From Prunella strophiata (lineage: Eukaryota; Chordata; Aves; Passeriformes; Prunellidae), in contig JAZBQD010000030.1 in assembly GCA_036583965.1 (NCBI GenBank), positions 53,259,551 through 53,323,550 of the forward strand: a DNA stretch of 64,000 nt. The letters are read 5' to 3'. Position 1 is the stretch's first letter. Each line of letters opens with the position of its first letter. The position numbers were made by a program, and so were the translations under genes. Positions 63,141 through 64,000 of the stretch are shown one piece after another. Below the pieces are notes generated by a model. The model was given only the letters and a program-made list of their open reading frames with translations. It did no database searches and was not told where the DNA came from.

Positions 63141-64000
63141 GATACTGTAGTGGTTTACTCTGAAATAAAATAGTCATCAGGATTCAGAGTTAATGGCTAA
63201 ACCAGAACCCTGTTGTTTGTCATTTCAGTGCAGATTTGTTCTCACATTTTAGACACCTGGTTGGCACTTCTGAAATGTGAGTTATCCTCAGACTGGCCTA
63301 TTCACCAGGTACTTCTCTAGTAGTGCCTTTTCCTATTGTTTGATCATAAGAGGAGCCTACATAGACACCCATCTCACAGATGATTATTTTGGAGCAGAAG
63401 AATTAAATCAATGGCTTGGATTCCTTTTTTCTCCAACCACAAATATCTATGGCAGAGATATTTATTTCTGAATTAATTACATTAGACTCCATTTGTACTC
63501 ACTGGGGAGAAATAAGGACACAATTAATTTGACCTTATTTTGCTCTAATCTCATTTGGGTAAGATAAATTTTGTCCTAGAGGTGCCTATTAAGGGAGCTT
63601 ATGGTGACAAGAGCAGATGCAAATGCCCCTGCTCTGGATATCTTAAAGTGTCACATTTTAAATGTTTTAAATAGATCTGCCTGTAGCCAGATTCAAGAGG
63701 TTCATTAGGGGATTGGTAAGATCTGATTAACTTCTGTCTTCCCCTGGTGCTTCCCTATGGCAGTTCTGGCTCAGCAGAGGGGACATAGGTGGGCAGAGGG
63801 CACAGTGACCACAGTCAGGGACAGCTGCTGAAGGAAGGTAAAGCTGCAGGTGACCATGTCCCTGGTCACAAAGGGTTTGGCTAACATGGGAAGGATTCTC
63901 ACCGTTCACTCCCACAGTTCCTACAAATCCAATGGGAAGTGCTGTCCCCTCATGGATGGCAATGAATGTGCCTGGGACAGTGAGGTGAATGGCAGGTGAT

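Larger units (their letters stand above)
61961..64000. other. Unique non-coding sequence, right end
   Basis: No gene recognised. Contains an 11-bp perfect inverted repeat at 62329-62353, a run of 20 T at 63121-63140, and short frames without motifs. Nothing indicates that a gene begins at the right edge. Confidence 0.55.

Noticed and set aside
1..64000. tRNA, rRNA, CRISPR, operon or phage features
   Set aside because: No tRNA-like cloverleaf with an A/B box, no spaced direct-repeat array and no long contiguous genes were seen; the sequence is vertebrate nuclear DNA.

Overview
The window is vertebrate nuclear DNA, almost certainly from a bird and probably a songbird. It is moderately AT-rich, shows no obvious CpG island, and has no open reading frame longer than about 134 codons, none of which I recognise as a host protein. 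The avian signal is the transposon set. There are three clear CR1 LINE 3' ends, two of them still carrying readable ORF2 C-terminal remnants. There is one LTR that I match from memory to a common songbird ERVL-type solo LTR, and a second, complete solo LTR flanked by a perfect 5-bp target-site duplication. No rRNA, tRNA, CRISPR array, operon or prokaryotic feature is present. The window reads as a gene desert or the inside of very large introns.

Layout. 1-3.15 kb: unique sequence with one weak terminal-exon candidate at 831-944. 3.16-3.63 kb: a CR1 3' end on the + strand, preceded by a short stretch that looks like another CR1 terminus. 3.63-9.55 kb: unique, with an AT-rich, homeodomain/SOX-motif-rich block near 5.8-6.1 kb. 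9.56-9.95 kb: antisense ERVL-type LTR. 13.10-13.86 kb: CR1 on the - strand, of the same subfamily as the 3.2-kb copy. 13.9-32.4 kb: unique, with low-complexity tracts and an exon candidate at 21.2 kb. 32.386-33.242 kb: complete solo LTR. 36.01-36.24 kb: fragment of the same LTR family, followed by an A27/T25 tract pair. 39.26-39.47 kb: CR1 of another subfamily. 40.27-41.11 kb: possible 3'-terminal exon with a polyadenylation signal. 41-60.9 kb: unique, with homopolymers and several short perfect inverted repeats. 60.9-61.96 kb: purine-rich block resembling an old L2-type repeat.

There is no set of genes working together here. The most solid unusual observations are the solo LTR with intact target-site duplication, the inverted pair of same-subfamily CR1 copies with a clean internal deletion in one of them, a directly abutting tandem octamer motif, and four short perfect or near-perfect palindromes. 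The exon candidates are weak and are offered only as places to check against transcript data. Family names for repeats are from memory and were not searched.
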